DNA of 10,301 nt, taken from an uncultured Bacilli bacterium. Its GTDB lineage: Bacteria; Bacillota_I; Bacilli_A; RF39; UBA660. Position numbers and translations under genes: made by a program. Location: NCBI GenBank assembly GCA_947632275.1, contig CANROR010000041.1:1-10301 (forward strand), written 5' to 3'. Of this stretch, positions 1-7,932 are shown one piece after another (the stretch's first letter is position 1; every line of letters starts with the position of its first letter). Under the pieces are notes generated by a model. It did no database searches. It was given only the letters and a program-made list of their open reading frames with translations, and had not been told where the DNA came from.

Positions 1-75
1 AACGGCATTACAACCGCCACCACCGACACCAACGACTTTAATTTTAGCTACTTGATCCATTTGTAATTCATCCAT
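1..75 (-). CDS. ftsZ: Cell division protein FtsZ, N-terminal fragment (runs off window)
   Basis: Only the first 25 codons are inside the window. They read MDELQMDQVAKIKVVGVGG and then GGCNAV, the start of FtsZ including the first glycine-rich nucleotide-binding segment (IKVVGVGGGGCNAV). FtsZ is the tubulin-like GTPase that polymerises into the division ring. The ATG at 75 is chosen because a strong Shine-Dalgarno, AAGGAGA (minus strand, 89-83), lies 7 nt upstream. That ribosome binding site overlaps the ftsA stop codon (90-88), so the two genes are very probably cotranscribed and translationally coupled. Nothing can be said about the rest of the protein. Confidence 0.95.
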   Translation of the reverse strand, partial: MDELQMDQVAKIKVVGVGGGGCNAV

Positions 76-87
76 TATTATCTCTCC

Positions 88-1323
88 TTAATTATCAAAA
101 AAATATCCAAATAATTTTCCTAAAAGGGAATTATCATTAATATTTATTTTTCTATAACCACTTAATTCTTCTTGTTCTTCTAACGAAAAAATTGAAAAAT
201 CTTTATTTCTTAATTTTAACCGACTATTATAATACTTAATTAAGCCCACGGCCGTCGTAAATTTACCATCGCGAGCACCTATTTCCGTATTTTCAAAAAC
301 ATAAGCATTTTTATACAGATGTTCGACAAAATACTTAAATTCGCCAAGTTCGGTTATTCCTCCTACAATCATTATATAACTAATTTCCTTTTTTGTTAAG
401 AGATTTATTTGTTTTTTTATTAAATCCAAAATTTCTTCTAACCTACTCATAACAACTTCACTCGCATCATATTGATTGATTTTAATTTTTTCGCCATTGA
501 TATTCGTAAGAATTGTTGATTCAATAACCTTCGCTTGATTTTTATCGGCCAAAGCCATTTTTTCTTTAATAAAAATGGCATCGTTCTTTTTTATTTTATA
601 AATGTAACATAAATCTTTATCAATATTTTCGCCCCCGATATCAATAACTTCACAACCAGTCATAATACCTTTATTAAAAATTGCTACTTCCGTTTTGGCA
701 TGGCCAATATTAACTACGGCTCCCACTTTATCCACGGGAATTCGATCTTTAAATTGATAAAAATCTCCTAAAGCATTAAGGGCAATATCAATTACTTTCA
801 CCCCAATTTTTTCTAAAGTTTTTACAATTCCCATGACATTATTGTGCGGTACCGTTATAGTCACCGCTTTTGCCGCCATCTTAGAAGCTTTCAAACCTAA
901 AGGATTTAAAGTAACATCACTATCATTTAAACGAAAGCGACTTGGTAAAATACTGACAACTTCTTGCCCTTCGGGAATCTTTTTGTGAATACAAGTTTGC
1001 AAGCAAGCCATAATATCATTCCCAGTTATCGCTTCCTCGGGATTTAAACTGATAGAGCCTTCCATTAAATAAAATTCGGCCCCATTCGCCGGCACATTAA
1101 CAATAACTTTATTCGGGCGAAGGCCTAAATTTTCTTCAGCTCGATCAAAAAGCTCTTTTATACTAATCGTTGCACTTTCTAAATTTACGACAAAACCATT
1201 TTTAATTCCTTGAGCTGGAGTATCTAGACATGCCAAAATATTAAGCTTACCGCGGTATATTTCACCAACGACTAACTTAATCGAACTACTACCAATATCT
1301 AAACTAGCAATAATCTTTCGCAT
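88..1323 (-). CDS. ftsA: Cell division protein FtsA, actin-like membrane tether for FtsZ
   Basis: FtsA is an actin/Hsp70-fold ATPase that anchors FtsZ filaments to the inner face of the membrane and recruits the divisome. The 411-residue protein is close to the usual family length. Visible motifs are the phosphate-1 loop SLDIGSSSIKLVVGE (7-21), a 1C subdomain in roughly 84-165, phosphate-2 VVNIGHAKTEVAIFNKG (203-219), and the adenosine motif IMIVGGITELGEF (317-329). The C-terminal segment NSLLGKLFGYFFDN (398-411) is a short amphipathic helix of the kind FtsA uses to bind membrane. The ATG at 1323 has GGAG about 7 nt upstream and a good promoter behind it. The gene is followed directly by ftsZ, with 12 nt between the ftsA stop and the ftsZ start. 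No disruption is seen. Confidence 0.96.
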   Translation of the reverse strand: MRKIIASLDIGSSSIKLVVGEIYRGKLNILACLDTPAQGIKNGFVVNLESATISIKELFDRAEENLGLRPNKVIVNVPANGAEFYLMEGSISLNPEEAITGNDIMACLQTCIHKKIPEGQEVVSILPSRFRLNDSDVTLNPLGLKASKMAAKAVTITVPHNNVMGIVKTLEKIGVKVIDIALNALGDFYQFKDRIPVDKVGAVVNIGHAKTEVAIFNKGIMTGCEVIDIGGENIDKDLCYIYKIKKNDAIFIKEKMALADKNQAKVIESTILTNINGEKIKINQYDASEVVMSRLEEILDLIKKQINLLTKKEISYIMIVGGITELGEFKYFVEHLYKNAYVFENTEIGARDGKFTTAVGLIKYYNSRLKLRNKDFSIFSLEEQEELSGYRKININDNSLLGKLFGYFFDN

Positions 1324-1347
1324 ATCTTACTCCTTATCTTCTTTCTA

Positions 1348-1376
1348 ATTATATCGAAAAACCATTTATACTTCAA
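1348..1376 (-). promoter_or_regulatory. Predicted sigma-A-type promoter for ftsA-ftsZ
   Basis: On the minus strand a perfect -10 TATAAT (1353-1348) stands 17 nt from a -35-like TTGAAG (1376-1371, 4/6 matches). It lies 24 nt upstream of the ftsA ATG, giving a short leader. It is divergent from the promoter at 1397-1425, and the two -35 boxes are only 20 nt apart. This is a sequence match; the transcription start is not known. Confidence 0.6.
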
Positions 1377-1396
1377 GCAAAATATGACAAAATTCA

Positions 1397-1425
1397 TTGA
1401 CAAAAAATTGATTTTTTACTAAAAT
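1397..1425 (+). promoter_or_regulatory. Predicted sigma-A-type promoter for the serine hydrolase gene
   Basis: A perfect -35 TTGACA (1397-1402) is followed by a 17-nt spacer and a -10 TAAAAT (1420-1425, 5/6 matches). The expected start of transcription is near 1432, which leaves a leader of about 20 nt that holds the AGGTGATG ribosome binding site (1442-1449). Confidence 0.7.
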
Positions 1426-1453
1426 AATCATAAAATTATTTAGGTGATGACAA

Positions 1454-2917
1454 ATGAATATAACACAAATATATGAATTTATTAATGAACTAATGTTAAA
1501 CCAAAATAATACCAACGATGAAGTATTAAAAAATTTAACAAATGAAGTTGATTATTTAGAAACTATTTTTCCATTAATAGAACTTATTAATAAACATAAT
1601 AATGAATCATTAGAAACATTAAAAGCTCTATTAATTGAAAAAAGTGGCATTAAACAGGCAATTAAAGATATTGTTCATAAAACGGCTTTAACGCCTGGTT
1701 TAGTTATTAATTTTGGAACTTTAAAAACCCGCGAAGTTTTTTCCTGTGGCTTAAAACAAGAATTTGAAGTTTTAAATAATAAAAAAGTTTTTAATCCTCA
1801 AGAGATGAAAACTAATACCATTTTTGATTTAGCCTCAACTTCCAAAATTTTTACTTGCTTAGCTATTTTAAAACTCGTAGAAGATGGTTTGCTAAATTTA
1901 GATGATCCCGTAATTAAATATGCACCTAGTTTTACGAATTTAGGTAATGTTACGATCAATGATTTATTAAAATTTAAAACGCCTATTCGGACAAAAGTTA
2001 GAGTGGATACGGCCAAATCTAAAGAAGAAGCCGAACGCATTTTATTTTCGACTTATCAAGTTTTAGAAGAAGATGCTCCATATAATGCCTATACCGATAT
2101 TGGGGCCATGATTCTCCGTTACGTCGTGGAAAATGTAAGTCAAATGCCTTTTTCGGCTTTTATCGAAGAAACTATTTTAAAACCTTTAGGCATGCATAGT
2201 ACTTACTTAAATGTGCCAATAGAACAATTAGAAATGGTAGCTAGTGAAAATTTCTCAACTACTATTGATAATTTAGGTAATCCTACTGTAACAAGCGATA
2301 ATATCCCGGGCACACCGCACGATAGTAAAACGCAAGCCATGGGACATCACGATGGCATTGCCCCTGGTCATGCCGGTTATTTTTCCAATGCTTCCGACAT
2401 GATAACGCTTGCTAATGCTTTATGTGATAATACTCTTTTAAGTAAAAAAACGATTATGACGATTAGTGAAAATGAAGTAGGAAAAAAATTAGATAATGAC
2501 GATTATTCTTGGTACTATGGTTCTTTAGTTTATAGTAAACAACCTACTTTAAATAAATATTCAGTTTATCCCAAAATGAGTGGTCGAACCTTTATGTCGC
2601 CAGGATATTCTGGTACTTGCCTATATGTTGATCCCTTAAATAAAATTACCCTTTTCCTTGGCGCTAATCGCTTACATGATCGCATTTATAAAATTCATCC
2701 TAGTCAACAAGAAAAGATCATGATTGAAGAAGAAACTCAAAGACCAATTTTTATTCTACCTAATGAAACTAAACAAATTGTATCCATCAATTTTACTTTA
2801 GAAAGAGAAAAAATTATTCAAAAAGCTTTAGATTTATCTTTACAAATAAAATTATTAGAAACTATTTATAATCATTTAGATAAAAATAAAGAGATGTCAC
2901 TTACTTTAACAAAGTGA
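1454..2917 (+). CDS. Cytoplasmic serine hydrolase, beta-lactamase/class C-like (penicillin-binding-protein fold)
   Basis: The 487-residue protein has the three elements of the serine beta-lactamase/DD-peptidase/EstB esterase fold. These are the nucleophile motif S128-T-S-K131 in FDLASTSKIFTCLAI, a Y213-T-D215 motif (the YxN/YSD position) and H306-A-G308 in the HAGYFSN segment. A GTPHDSKTQAMG segment (286-297) and SPGYSGTCLYVDP (382-394) are also typical of this group. There is no signal peptide or membrane segment, so it should be cytoplasmic. This argues against a classical penicillin-binding protein or secreted beta-lactamase and favours an esterase or amide hydrolase. About 70 N-terminal helical residues precede the catalytic domain, and a Lys/Glu-rich helical tail (roughly 430-487) follows it. 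AGGTGATG upstream supports the ATG at 1454. The gene is alone on its strand, and the last 26 nt lie in a terminator hairpin. The substrate is unknown. Confidence 0.85.
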   Translation: MNITQIYEFINELMLNQNNTNDEVLKNLTNEVDYLETIFPLIELINKHNNESLETLKALLIEKSGIKQAIKDIVHKTALTPGLVINFGTLKTREVFSCGLKQEFEVLNNKKVFNPQEMKTNTIFDLASTSKIFTCLAILKLVEDGLLNLDDPVIKYAPSFTNLGNVTINDLLKFKTPIRTKVRVDTAKSKEEAERILFSTYQVLEEDAPYNAYTDIGAMILRYVVENVSQMPFSAFIEETILKPLGMHSTYLNVPIEQLEMVASENFSTTIDNLGNPTVTSDNIPGTPHDSKTQAMGHHDGIAPGHAGYFSNASDMITLANALCDNTLLSKKTIMTISENEVGKKLDNDDYSWYYGSLVYSKQPTLNKYSVYPKMSGRTFMSPGYSGTCLYVDPLNKITLFLGANRLHDRIYKIHPSQQEKIMIEEETQRPIFILPNETKQIVSINFTLEREKIIQKALDLSLQIKLLETIYNHLDKNKEMSLTLTK

Positions 2918-2927
2918 CATCTTTTTT
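2892..2927. terminator. Shared terminator hairpin between the convergent hydrolase and truB genes
   Basis: AGATGTCACTT (2892-2902) pairs perfectly with AAGTGACATCT (2912-2922): an 11-bp stem with a 9-nt loop. On the plus strand it runs into six Ts (2922-2927), a canonical intrinsic terminator. On the minus strand the stem is followed by CTTTATTTTTA, a weaker T-rich tail, so it may work both ways. The hydrolase stop codon TGA (2915-2917) lies inside the right arm. The truB stop (2928-2926) lies in the T-run. Confidence 0.88.
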
Positions 2928-3765
2928 ATAATTTTAAATATGATTGTAACATTTCTTTTTTCGCTTCATAAATGGCAATATCTTGATTTTGATAAGTAAA
3001 AATAACTTTATCGGTAATTTGCCATTTATTTTCTATTTTATGGCCATTATCAATTATCTTATATTCTTCATCATTTAATTCAATAATGGGATAATCCAAA
3101 AATTCTTTAACGTTTAATAACTTATATTGCCCTTTTTCGACATTTTCTAAAGTGAAAGCATTTTCAATATTAAATTTACCTTGTTTAGTTCTAACTAAAC
3201 TTTGCATTGTACCATAAGTATTTAAATTGGTACAAATATCTTGAATTAAAGACCGAATATAAGTTCCTTTCGATACTTTTACTTTAAATTTAATTATATC
3301 ATCATGAAAATCCAACAATTCTAAGGCATAAATCTGTACTTCTCTTTGAGGTAAATCCACCTTTTGCTTTTGATGGGCATAAGCATATAATCTTTTACCC
3401 TGGATTTTAACGGCCGAATAAAGCGGTACCGTTTGCCTGTACCTTTTGGGAAATTCTTTAAATACTTTGGCAATTTGGTCTTTAGTTACTTGAAACTCTT
3501 TTTGTTCTATTACTTCACCTGTGATATCTAAAGTATCTGTTTTAAGACCAAGCTTTATTTCAGCCACATATTCTTTATCGATAGACGTAAGTAAATTACC
3601 TAATTTCGTGTATTTACCAACTAAACAAACTAAAACGCCTTCGGCAATGGGATCTAAAGTTCCTGTATGCCCAATTTTTTTAGTATTTAAAAGCTTATTT
3701 AGCTTATTAACTACATCCCGACTTGTCCAATTAATCGGTTTATTAATTACAATTAAACCATTCAT
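2926..3765 (-). CDS. truB: tRNA pseudouridine(55) synthase TruB
   Basis: TruB converts U55 in the T-loop of tRNAs to pseudouridine and also acts as a tRNA folding chaperone. The protein opens with GLIVINKPINWTSRDVV and carries the family motif IGHTGTLDPIAEGVL (31-45), in which D38 is the catalytic aspartate. The later motif SKGTYIRSLIQDI (165-177) is also present. A C-terminal extension of about 80 residues corresponds to the small RNA-binding region, and the 279 residues are near normal length for Firmicutes. The start codon overlaps the rbfA stop (ATGA, 3765-3762), so translation is coupled to rbfA. It is the last gene of the operon before the terminator; ribF, often next in Firmicutes, is not here. 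Confidence 0.96.
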   Translation of the reverse strand: MNGLIVINKPINWTSRDVVNKLNKLLNTKKIGHTGTLDPIAEGVLVCLVGKYTKLGNLLTSIDKEYVAEIKLGLKTDTLDITGEVIEQKEFQVTKDQIAKVFKEFPKRYRQTVPLYSAVKIQGKRLYAYAHQKQKVDLPQREVQIYALELLDFHDDIIKFKVKVSKGTYIRSLIQDICTNLNTYGTMQSLVRTKQGKFNIENAFTLENVEKGQYKLLNVKEFLDYPIIELNDEEYKIIDNGHKIENKWQITDKVIFTYQNQDIAIYEAKKEMLQSYLKL

Positions 3766-4097
3766 TTTAAGTCTTCAATTATTTTTTCTATTTTTTCGCC
3801 ATAAGCGATAGATTTATCATAAATAAATTTTAATTCCGGCGTATGGCGAATATCCACTCGTTCGGAAAGTTTGCCGCGAATAAAATGACTCGCTTCATTT
3901 ACTTCTTTTTCTAAAGTTTCAATTGGTAAATCACTTAAAGCCGTGAAATAAATTTTGGCATAACTTAAATCGCGAGCTAAATCGCAACCGGTTATTGTAA
4001 CGGTCTTAAGTAAATCATCGCGGGCTTCATTAGCTAAGATATCAGAGATACTTCTTTCGATTTCTGAAGCAATCCGGGGAATTTTATAACTACTCAT
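3762..4097 (-). CDS. rbfA: 30S ribosome-binding factor RbfA
   Basis: RbfA is a small KH-type protein that binds the 30S subunit and assists late maturation of the 16S rRNA 5' end. The 111 residues match the family length. Recognisable parts are the N-terminal RIASEIERSISDIL segment (8-21), the central DLSYAKIYFTAL strand (42-53) and the conserved tail PELKFIYDKSIAYGEKIEKI (86-105). It overlaps infB upstream and truB downstream by 4 nt each (ATGA), a strong sign of translational coupling. GGTGG/GGAAG within the end of infB serves as its ribosome binding site. Confidence 0.95.
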   Translation of the reverse strand: MSSYKIPRIASEIERSISDILANEARDDLLKTVTITGCDLARDLSYAKIYFTALSDLPIETLEKEVNEASHFIRGKLSERVDIRHTPELKFIYDKSIAYGEKIEKIIEDLK

Positions 4098-6205
4098 TTT
4101 ACTTCCACCATTTCGTAGATTTCTAAGGTATCGCCTTCTTTAATATCATTAAAGTTTTCTAAAGTAAGGCCACATTCAAAACCTTTTTTAACTTCTTTAA
4201 CACTATCTTTTTCTCTTTGTAAGGTTGCAATTTTATCATCGCTCGCGATAACTATACCATCGCGAATAACCCGAACACTGGCCCCTACTTTAACTAAACC
4301 ATCGGCCACATAAGAACCGGCAATGTTACCAACTTTCGAAAATTTAAAGATTTTCCGAATTTCGACATTCCCAATGATTTTTTCTTCATATTCGGGATCC
4401 AGTAAACCATTAATGGCATTTTCCATATCTTCGACTAATTTATAGATAATCGTATAAAGTCTGATATCGACATTATATTCTTTGGCAATTTCTTTGGTTG
4501 AATTAGGCGCTACGACATTAAAGCCAATAACAATCGCATTTGAAGCATTGGCTAAAATAACATCGCTTTCCGTAATACTGCCGATGCCGCTGCGAATAAC
4601 TTTAACTTGGGCATCTTTAACTTTTATCTTTTCTAAAGAATTTTTAATAGCTTCCTCACTACCGCGCACATCACATTTTAAAACGACATTTATTTCTTTA
4701 TTTCCGTTTTCCACTGAAGCAAATAAATCATCTAAACTAATACTTGGTTTAACTTGCGCATTATTTTTTAACAAATCTTTTCTTTTGGCGGCGACTTCTT
4801 TCGCTTCGGCTTCCGTTTCAAAAGCCATGAATTTATCACCGGCACTCGGATTTTCAGTAAGACCCGTGATTTCAATTGGCATAGATGGTCCGGCTTCGAC
4901 AATCGCTTCGCCTAAATCATTTTTCATAGTCCGGACCTTAGCATAAGAAGAACCAACGACAATAGGGTCGCCAATTCTAAGGGTACCATTTTGAATTAAA
5001 AAGGAAGCAATACCCCCGACATTTTTATCTAACCGGGATTCAATAACGGCGCCAACGGCATACCGATTCGGATTAGCTTTTAATTCATGAATTTCGGCAA
5101 TCGTTAAAATAGTTTCTAATAAAAGCGGAATGCCTTCGCCGGTTTTCGCCGAAATATTGATAAATGGATATTCGCCACCCCAAGCTTCAGGGGTAATGCC
5201 GGCTTCGGCCATTTCGGTCAAAACGCGATCTACATTAGCATCAGGTTTATCAATTTTATTAACGGCCACAATAATAGGAACCTTGGCACTTAAAGCATGG
5301 TCAATAGCTTCTTTTGTTTGCGGTTTAACCCCATCATCGGCAGCCACAATAATAATAACGATATCGGTAACACTAGCCCCTCTGGCCCGCATTTCGGTAA
5401 ATGCCGCATGACCTGGCGTATCAATAAAAGTTATTTTATTACCTTCATAATTAATTTGATAAGCGCCAATATGTTGGGTAATACCCCCGAATTCTTTATC
5501 GACCACGTGACTTGATCTAATATAATCTAAAAGCGTTGTTTTACCATGGTCAACATGACCCATAATAGTCACAATTGGTGGTCTTTTAACTAAATCTTCT
5601 TCTTTATCAATTATTTCAAATTCTTCAAAATTAGCCACATCTTGGGTTTCTTCTTTTTTCAAATTTTTGCCATAATCAATGGCTAAAATTTCGGCCGTTT
5701 CAAAATCAATTGGTTGATTAACATTAAGCATCGTCCCCATTTTGATAAGTTTGGCTACTAAATCCACGGCATTAACATTTAAAGCATTAGCAAGTTCGCC
5801 AACTGTCATATCATTTTTATAAACAACAATATTTTCATCAACTTCATTTTTCATCAATTTATTTTTATGCTTATACATTTGTTTTTTCATTTGATCGTAT
5901 TCATGATTTTGATTACTTAAAGTATCTTTTTTCTTTAATTTTTCGCGTTTTACGCCCGTTTTCATTTCTTTATTGACACTATTACTCGTCATAATTTCAT
6001 CAACGGCTTCATCAATAGTATCGGCCTCATCATAAGTAATTTCCGAATCACTACTTATTAAATTAATCGTATTATCAAGCATAATAATATCATCATCTGT
6101 TAATTCATCATTGGCACTTTTTACATTAATATTTAAATCATTACATTTTTTTAAGATTTCGGCAACGGATAAATTAACATCATTGGCATAGTCTTTAACT
6201 GTCAT
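4094..6205 (-). CDS. infB: Translation initiation factor IF-2
   Basis: IF-2 is the GTPase that brings initiator tRNA to the 30S subunit and promotes subunit joining. At 703 residues it is about the length of other low-GC Gram-positive IF-2 proteins. Two IF2_N-type modules are visible (about 2-45 and 130-180), separated by an acidic/Lys-rich linker. The G domain has G1 GHVDHGKT (216-223), G3 DTPGH (262-266), G4 NKID (316-319) and G5 SAK (352-354). Domains II to IV follow, including the initiator-tRNA-binding C-terminal domain (about 610-703). AAGGA lies about 10 nt upstream of the ATG at 6205, and a 22-nt gap separates it from ylxR. ylxQ, usually between the two in Bacillus, is absent. Confidence 0.97.
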   Translation of the reverse strand: MTVKDYANDVNLSVAEILKKCNDLNINVKSANDELTDDDIIMLDNTINLISSDSEITYDEADTIDEAVDEIMTSNSVNKEMKTGVKREKLKKKDTLSNQNHEYDQMKKQMYKHKNKLMKNEVDENIVVYKNDMTVGELANALNVNAVDLVAKLIKMGTMLNVNQPIDFETAEILAIDYGKNLKKEETQDVANFEEFEIIDKEEDLVKRPPIVTIMGHVDHGKTTLLDYIRSSHVVDKEFGGITQHIGAYQINYEGNKITFIDTPGHAAFTEMRARGASVTDIVIIIVAADDGVKPQTKEAIDHALSAKVPIIVAVNKIDKPDANVDRVLTEMAEAGITPEAWGGEYPFINISAKTGEGIPLLLETILTIAEIHELKANPNRYAVGAVIESRLDKNVGGIASFLIQNGTLRIGDPIVVGSSYAKVRTMKNDLGEAIVEAGPSMPIEITGLTENPSAGDKFMAFETEAEAKEVAAKRKDLLKNNAQVKPSISLDDLFASVENGNKEINVVLKCDVRGSEEAIKNSLEKIKVKDAQVKVIRSGIGSITESDVILANASNAIVIGFNVVAPNSTKEIAKEYNVDIRLYTIIYKLVEDMENAINGLLDPEYEEKIIGNVEIRKIFKFSKVGNIAGSYVADGLVKVGASVRVIRDGIVIASDDKIATLQREKDSVKEVKKGFECGLTLENFNDIKEGDTLEIYEMVEVK

Positions 6206-6227
6206 TTTTTCCCCATCCTTTCGTTAT

Positions 6228-6491
6228 TTATTTTATTTTTAATTTTAATTCTTCATATATTTCGGGTGGAACCATTACTTCTAAAACTCTATCTAATATT
6301 TTATTTGCTTCCGCCTTTTTTATGACTTCTAAATCTTTTTTTAAGTAAGCACCCCGACCATTCGTTTTTCCTTTTTCATCATCAATTAAAACTTGACCAT
6401 CGGGAGTTCTTACAATTCTGATTAAATCTTTTTTTTCACATTTTTCATGCGTAACAACACATGAACGCATGGGAATTTTCTTTACTTTCAT
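6228..6491 (-). CDS. rnpM: YlxR/RnpM-family RNA-binding protein
   Basis: This 87-residue basic protein is the YlxR (DUF448) family member that nearly always sits between nusA and infB. Family marks are PMRSCVVT (7-14), LIRIVRTPDG (23-32) and GRGAYL (45-50). In Bacillus the protein has been renamed RnpM because it binds RNase P RNA and modulates RNase P activity; applying that role here is inference from family and synteny. The start at 6491 has GAGGGA 6 nt upstream. The gene follows nusA after 12 nt. An internal in-frame Met at residue 8 is a less likely start because it lies inside the PMRSC motif. Confidence 0.92.
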   Translation of the reverse strand: MKVKKIPMRSCVVTHEKCEKKDLIRIVRTPDGQVLIDDEKGKTNGRGAYLKKDLEVIKKAEANKILDRVLEVMVPPEIYEELKLKIK

Positions 6492-6503
6492 AAATATCCC
6501 TCG

Positions 6504-7616
6504 TTATTGATTGCCAACTTTATTTATTTCTTCCATTGTTTTAATTTCTAAATGATATTTTGTTAATTTAGAAGCTAATTTAATATTGCTTCCTTTTTTC
6601 CCAATGGCCAAACTTAAATTAGCTTCATTAACAATAACTAAAGCTTCTTTCTTTTCGGGATCAGGAATACTTACGATAACATCTTTCGCCGGACTCATCG
6701 CATTTTTAATAAATTCGGCCGGATCTTCACTATATAAAACTAAATCGACTCTTTCTCCACTTAGTTCTTTTAAGACGCCAGCAATCCGACTACCTTTTTC
6801 GCCAATACAAGAACCAATTGGATCAATATTCGGATTCGTCGAATAAACGGCAACTTTACTCCGAACACCTGGTTCTCTTACTACTTGTTGTAAGATGATA
6901 GTGCCATTAGCCACTTCGGGAATTTCATGTTCAAATAATCTTTTAACAAAACCATAATGTTTTCTGGATAAAAGAATAACTGGACCCTTGGTATTACTTT
7001 CAATTTTGGTAATATAAACTTTGATATTAGCTCCCATTTCAATTTTTTCACCCGGAATAATTTCCGATTTCGGTAAAATTCCGCGCGTTCTTCCTAAATC
7101 AATATAGTAATTTCTTAAATCTTCCAAAGCAACCATACCAACCATAAGTTCATATTCCATACCTTGGAATTCTTCCATGATACTATTTTTTTCGGCTTCT
7201 CTTATTTTTTGCATAACTACTTGTTTCGCGGTTCCGGCGGCTACCCGACCAAAATCTTTAGGCGTAACTTCTTTTTCAATCGTTTCGCCCACTTTAATCT
7301 TCGGACTAATTTTTTGAGCATCTTCTAATAATATTTGGGCATCCCGATTAATTTTAGGTTCAACCTTAACCACATTTCCTTCTTCATCCGTTGTTTCACT
7401 GCCATCATCATATTCATCCACGACAACTTGATAAGAATAAACTTTAACATCACCCGTTTCGCGATTAATATCAACTCGAACATTAGTCTTTGAATCAAAA
7501 TTTTTCTTATAAGCGGTAGCTAAAGCGAGTTGCAAAGCTTCAAAAATAACATCTTCACTAATATGTTTTTCTTCGACAATAACTTTTACTGCCTTAATTA
7601 ATTCTTTACTATTCAT
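6504..7616 (-). CDS. nusA: Transcription termination/antitermination factor NusA
   Basis: NusA binds RNA polymerase and nascent RNA and influences pausing, termination and antitermination. The 370 residues give the short Firmicutes form without the acidic C-terminal repeats of Proteobacteria. Domains in order are the polymerase-binding N-terminal domain (1-125, with an acidic insertion near 66-87), S1 (about 150-215), KH1 with a GEKG loop (272-275) in DPIGSCIGEKGSRI, and KH2 with a GKKG loop (339-342). The ATG at 7616 is preceded by GAGG in the last codons of rimP, with only 3 nt between the genes, so the two are coupled. Confidence 0.97.
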   Translation of the reverse strand: MNSKELIKAVKVIVEEKHISEDVIFEALQLALATAYKKNFDSKTNVRVDINRETGDVKVYSYQVVVDEYDDGSETTDEEGNVVKVEPKINRDAQILLEDAQKISPKIKVGETIEKEVTPKDFGRVAAGTAKQVVMQKIREAEKNSIMEEFQGMEYELMVGMVALEDLRNYYIDLGRTRGILPKSEIIPGEKIEMGANIKVYITKIESNTKGPVILLSRKHYGFVKRLFEHEIPEVANGTIILQQVVREPGVRSKVAVYSTNPNIDPIGSCIGEKGSRIAGVLKELSGERVDLVLYSEDPAEFIKNAMSPAKDVIVSIPDPEKKEALVIVNEANLSLAIGKKGSNIKLASKLTKYHLEIKTMEEINKVGNQ

Positions 7617-7619
7617 AAT

Positions 7620-7871
7620 CTAACCTCTTTCCTTACTAACAACATCTAAAATATAATTTTCTTCAGGGATATCCATCTTATCCACGATTTCATTTACAAC
7701 TTTGGTTGCCTCAACAATGGTATCTAAATCAATACCCCCGATTTTATCTAAAGTAACTGTTAAAAATTTATATTTATTTTCTTCTTTAAAAGTTACTTCA
7801 TCCACAATTATTTCTTGGCTTTTTAAAGCATCTTGTAATTGCTTCTTTAATTCCTCTAATAACTTTTCCAT
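7620..7871 (-). CDS. rimP: RimP-type ribosome maturation factor, N-terminal domain only (start corrected to ATG)
   Basis: RimP assists 30S subunit maturation. The 83-residue product matches the family's N-terminal alpha/beta domain: LTVTLDKIGGIDLDTI (37-52) and YILDVVSKERG (73-83) correspond to the usual 'V.ID..GGI.ldd' and 'Y.LEVSSPGLDRP' segments. RimP is normally about 150 residues, with a C-terminal SH3-like domain. Here a TAG stop comes just where that domain would begin, and nusA starts 3 nt later, so the domain is missing and not merely out of frame. ATG at 7871 is preferred over GTG at 7877 because the GAGG Shine-Dalgarno (7880-7877) is 5 nt before the ATG, while the GTG has no ribosome binding site. 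Synteny (first gene before nusA) strongly supports the identity. Confidence 0.85.
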   Translation of the reverse strand: MEKLLEELKKQLQDALKSQEIIVDEVTFKEENKYKFLTVTLDKIGGIDLDTIVEATKVVNEIVDKMDIPEENYILDVVSKERG

Positions 7872-7892
7872 CTCCACCTCACATTAATAATA

Positions 7893-7917
7893 AAAGTGGG
7901 ATTTTTAAGCCCACTTT
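7893..7917 (-). terminator. Leader stem-loop before rimP: terminator or attenuator candidate
   Basis: On the minus strand AAAGTGGG (7917-7910) pairs with CCCACTTT (7900-7893): an 8-bp stem, 9-nt loop, followed by TATTATTAA. It lies downstream of the predicted rimP promoter and 21 nt before the rimP ATG. It could end readthrough from the exported-protein gene upstream, attenuate the rimP-nusA operon, or stabilise the mRNA 5' end. The T-tail is interrupted, so termination would be partial. No clear alternative antiterminator pairing was seen. Confidence 0.5.
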
Positions 7918-7932
7918 CTTTAAGTCGTATGT

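Noticed and set aside
4482..5515. Several plus-strand reading frames of 70-150 codons opposite infB
   Set aside because: They are antisense to the conserved IF-2 sequence, have no ribosome binding sites or family motifs, and arise from the codon bias of infB.
7872..7877. GTG start for rimP at 7877
   Set aside because: The only Shine-Dalgarno (GAGG, 7880-7877) overlaps that GTG and is correctly spaced for the ATG at 7871.
7872..7932. A riboswitch or T-box in the rimP leader
   Set aside because: The leader is only about 55 nt with one simple hairpin; it is too short for any known aptamer and has no T-box motif.
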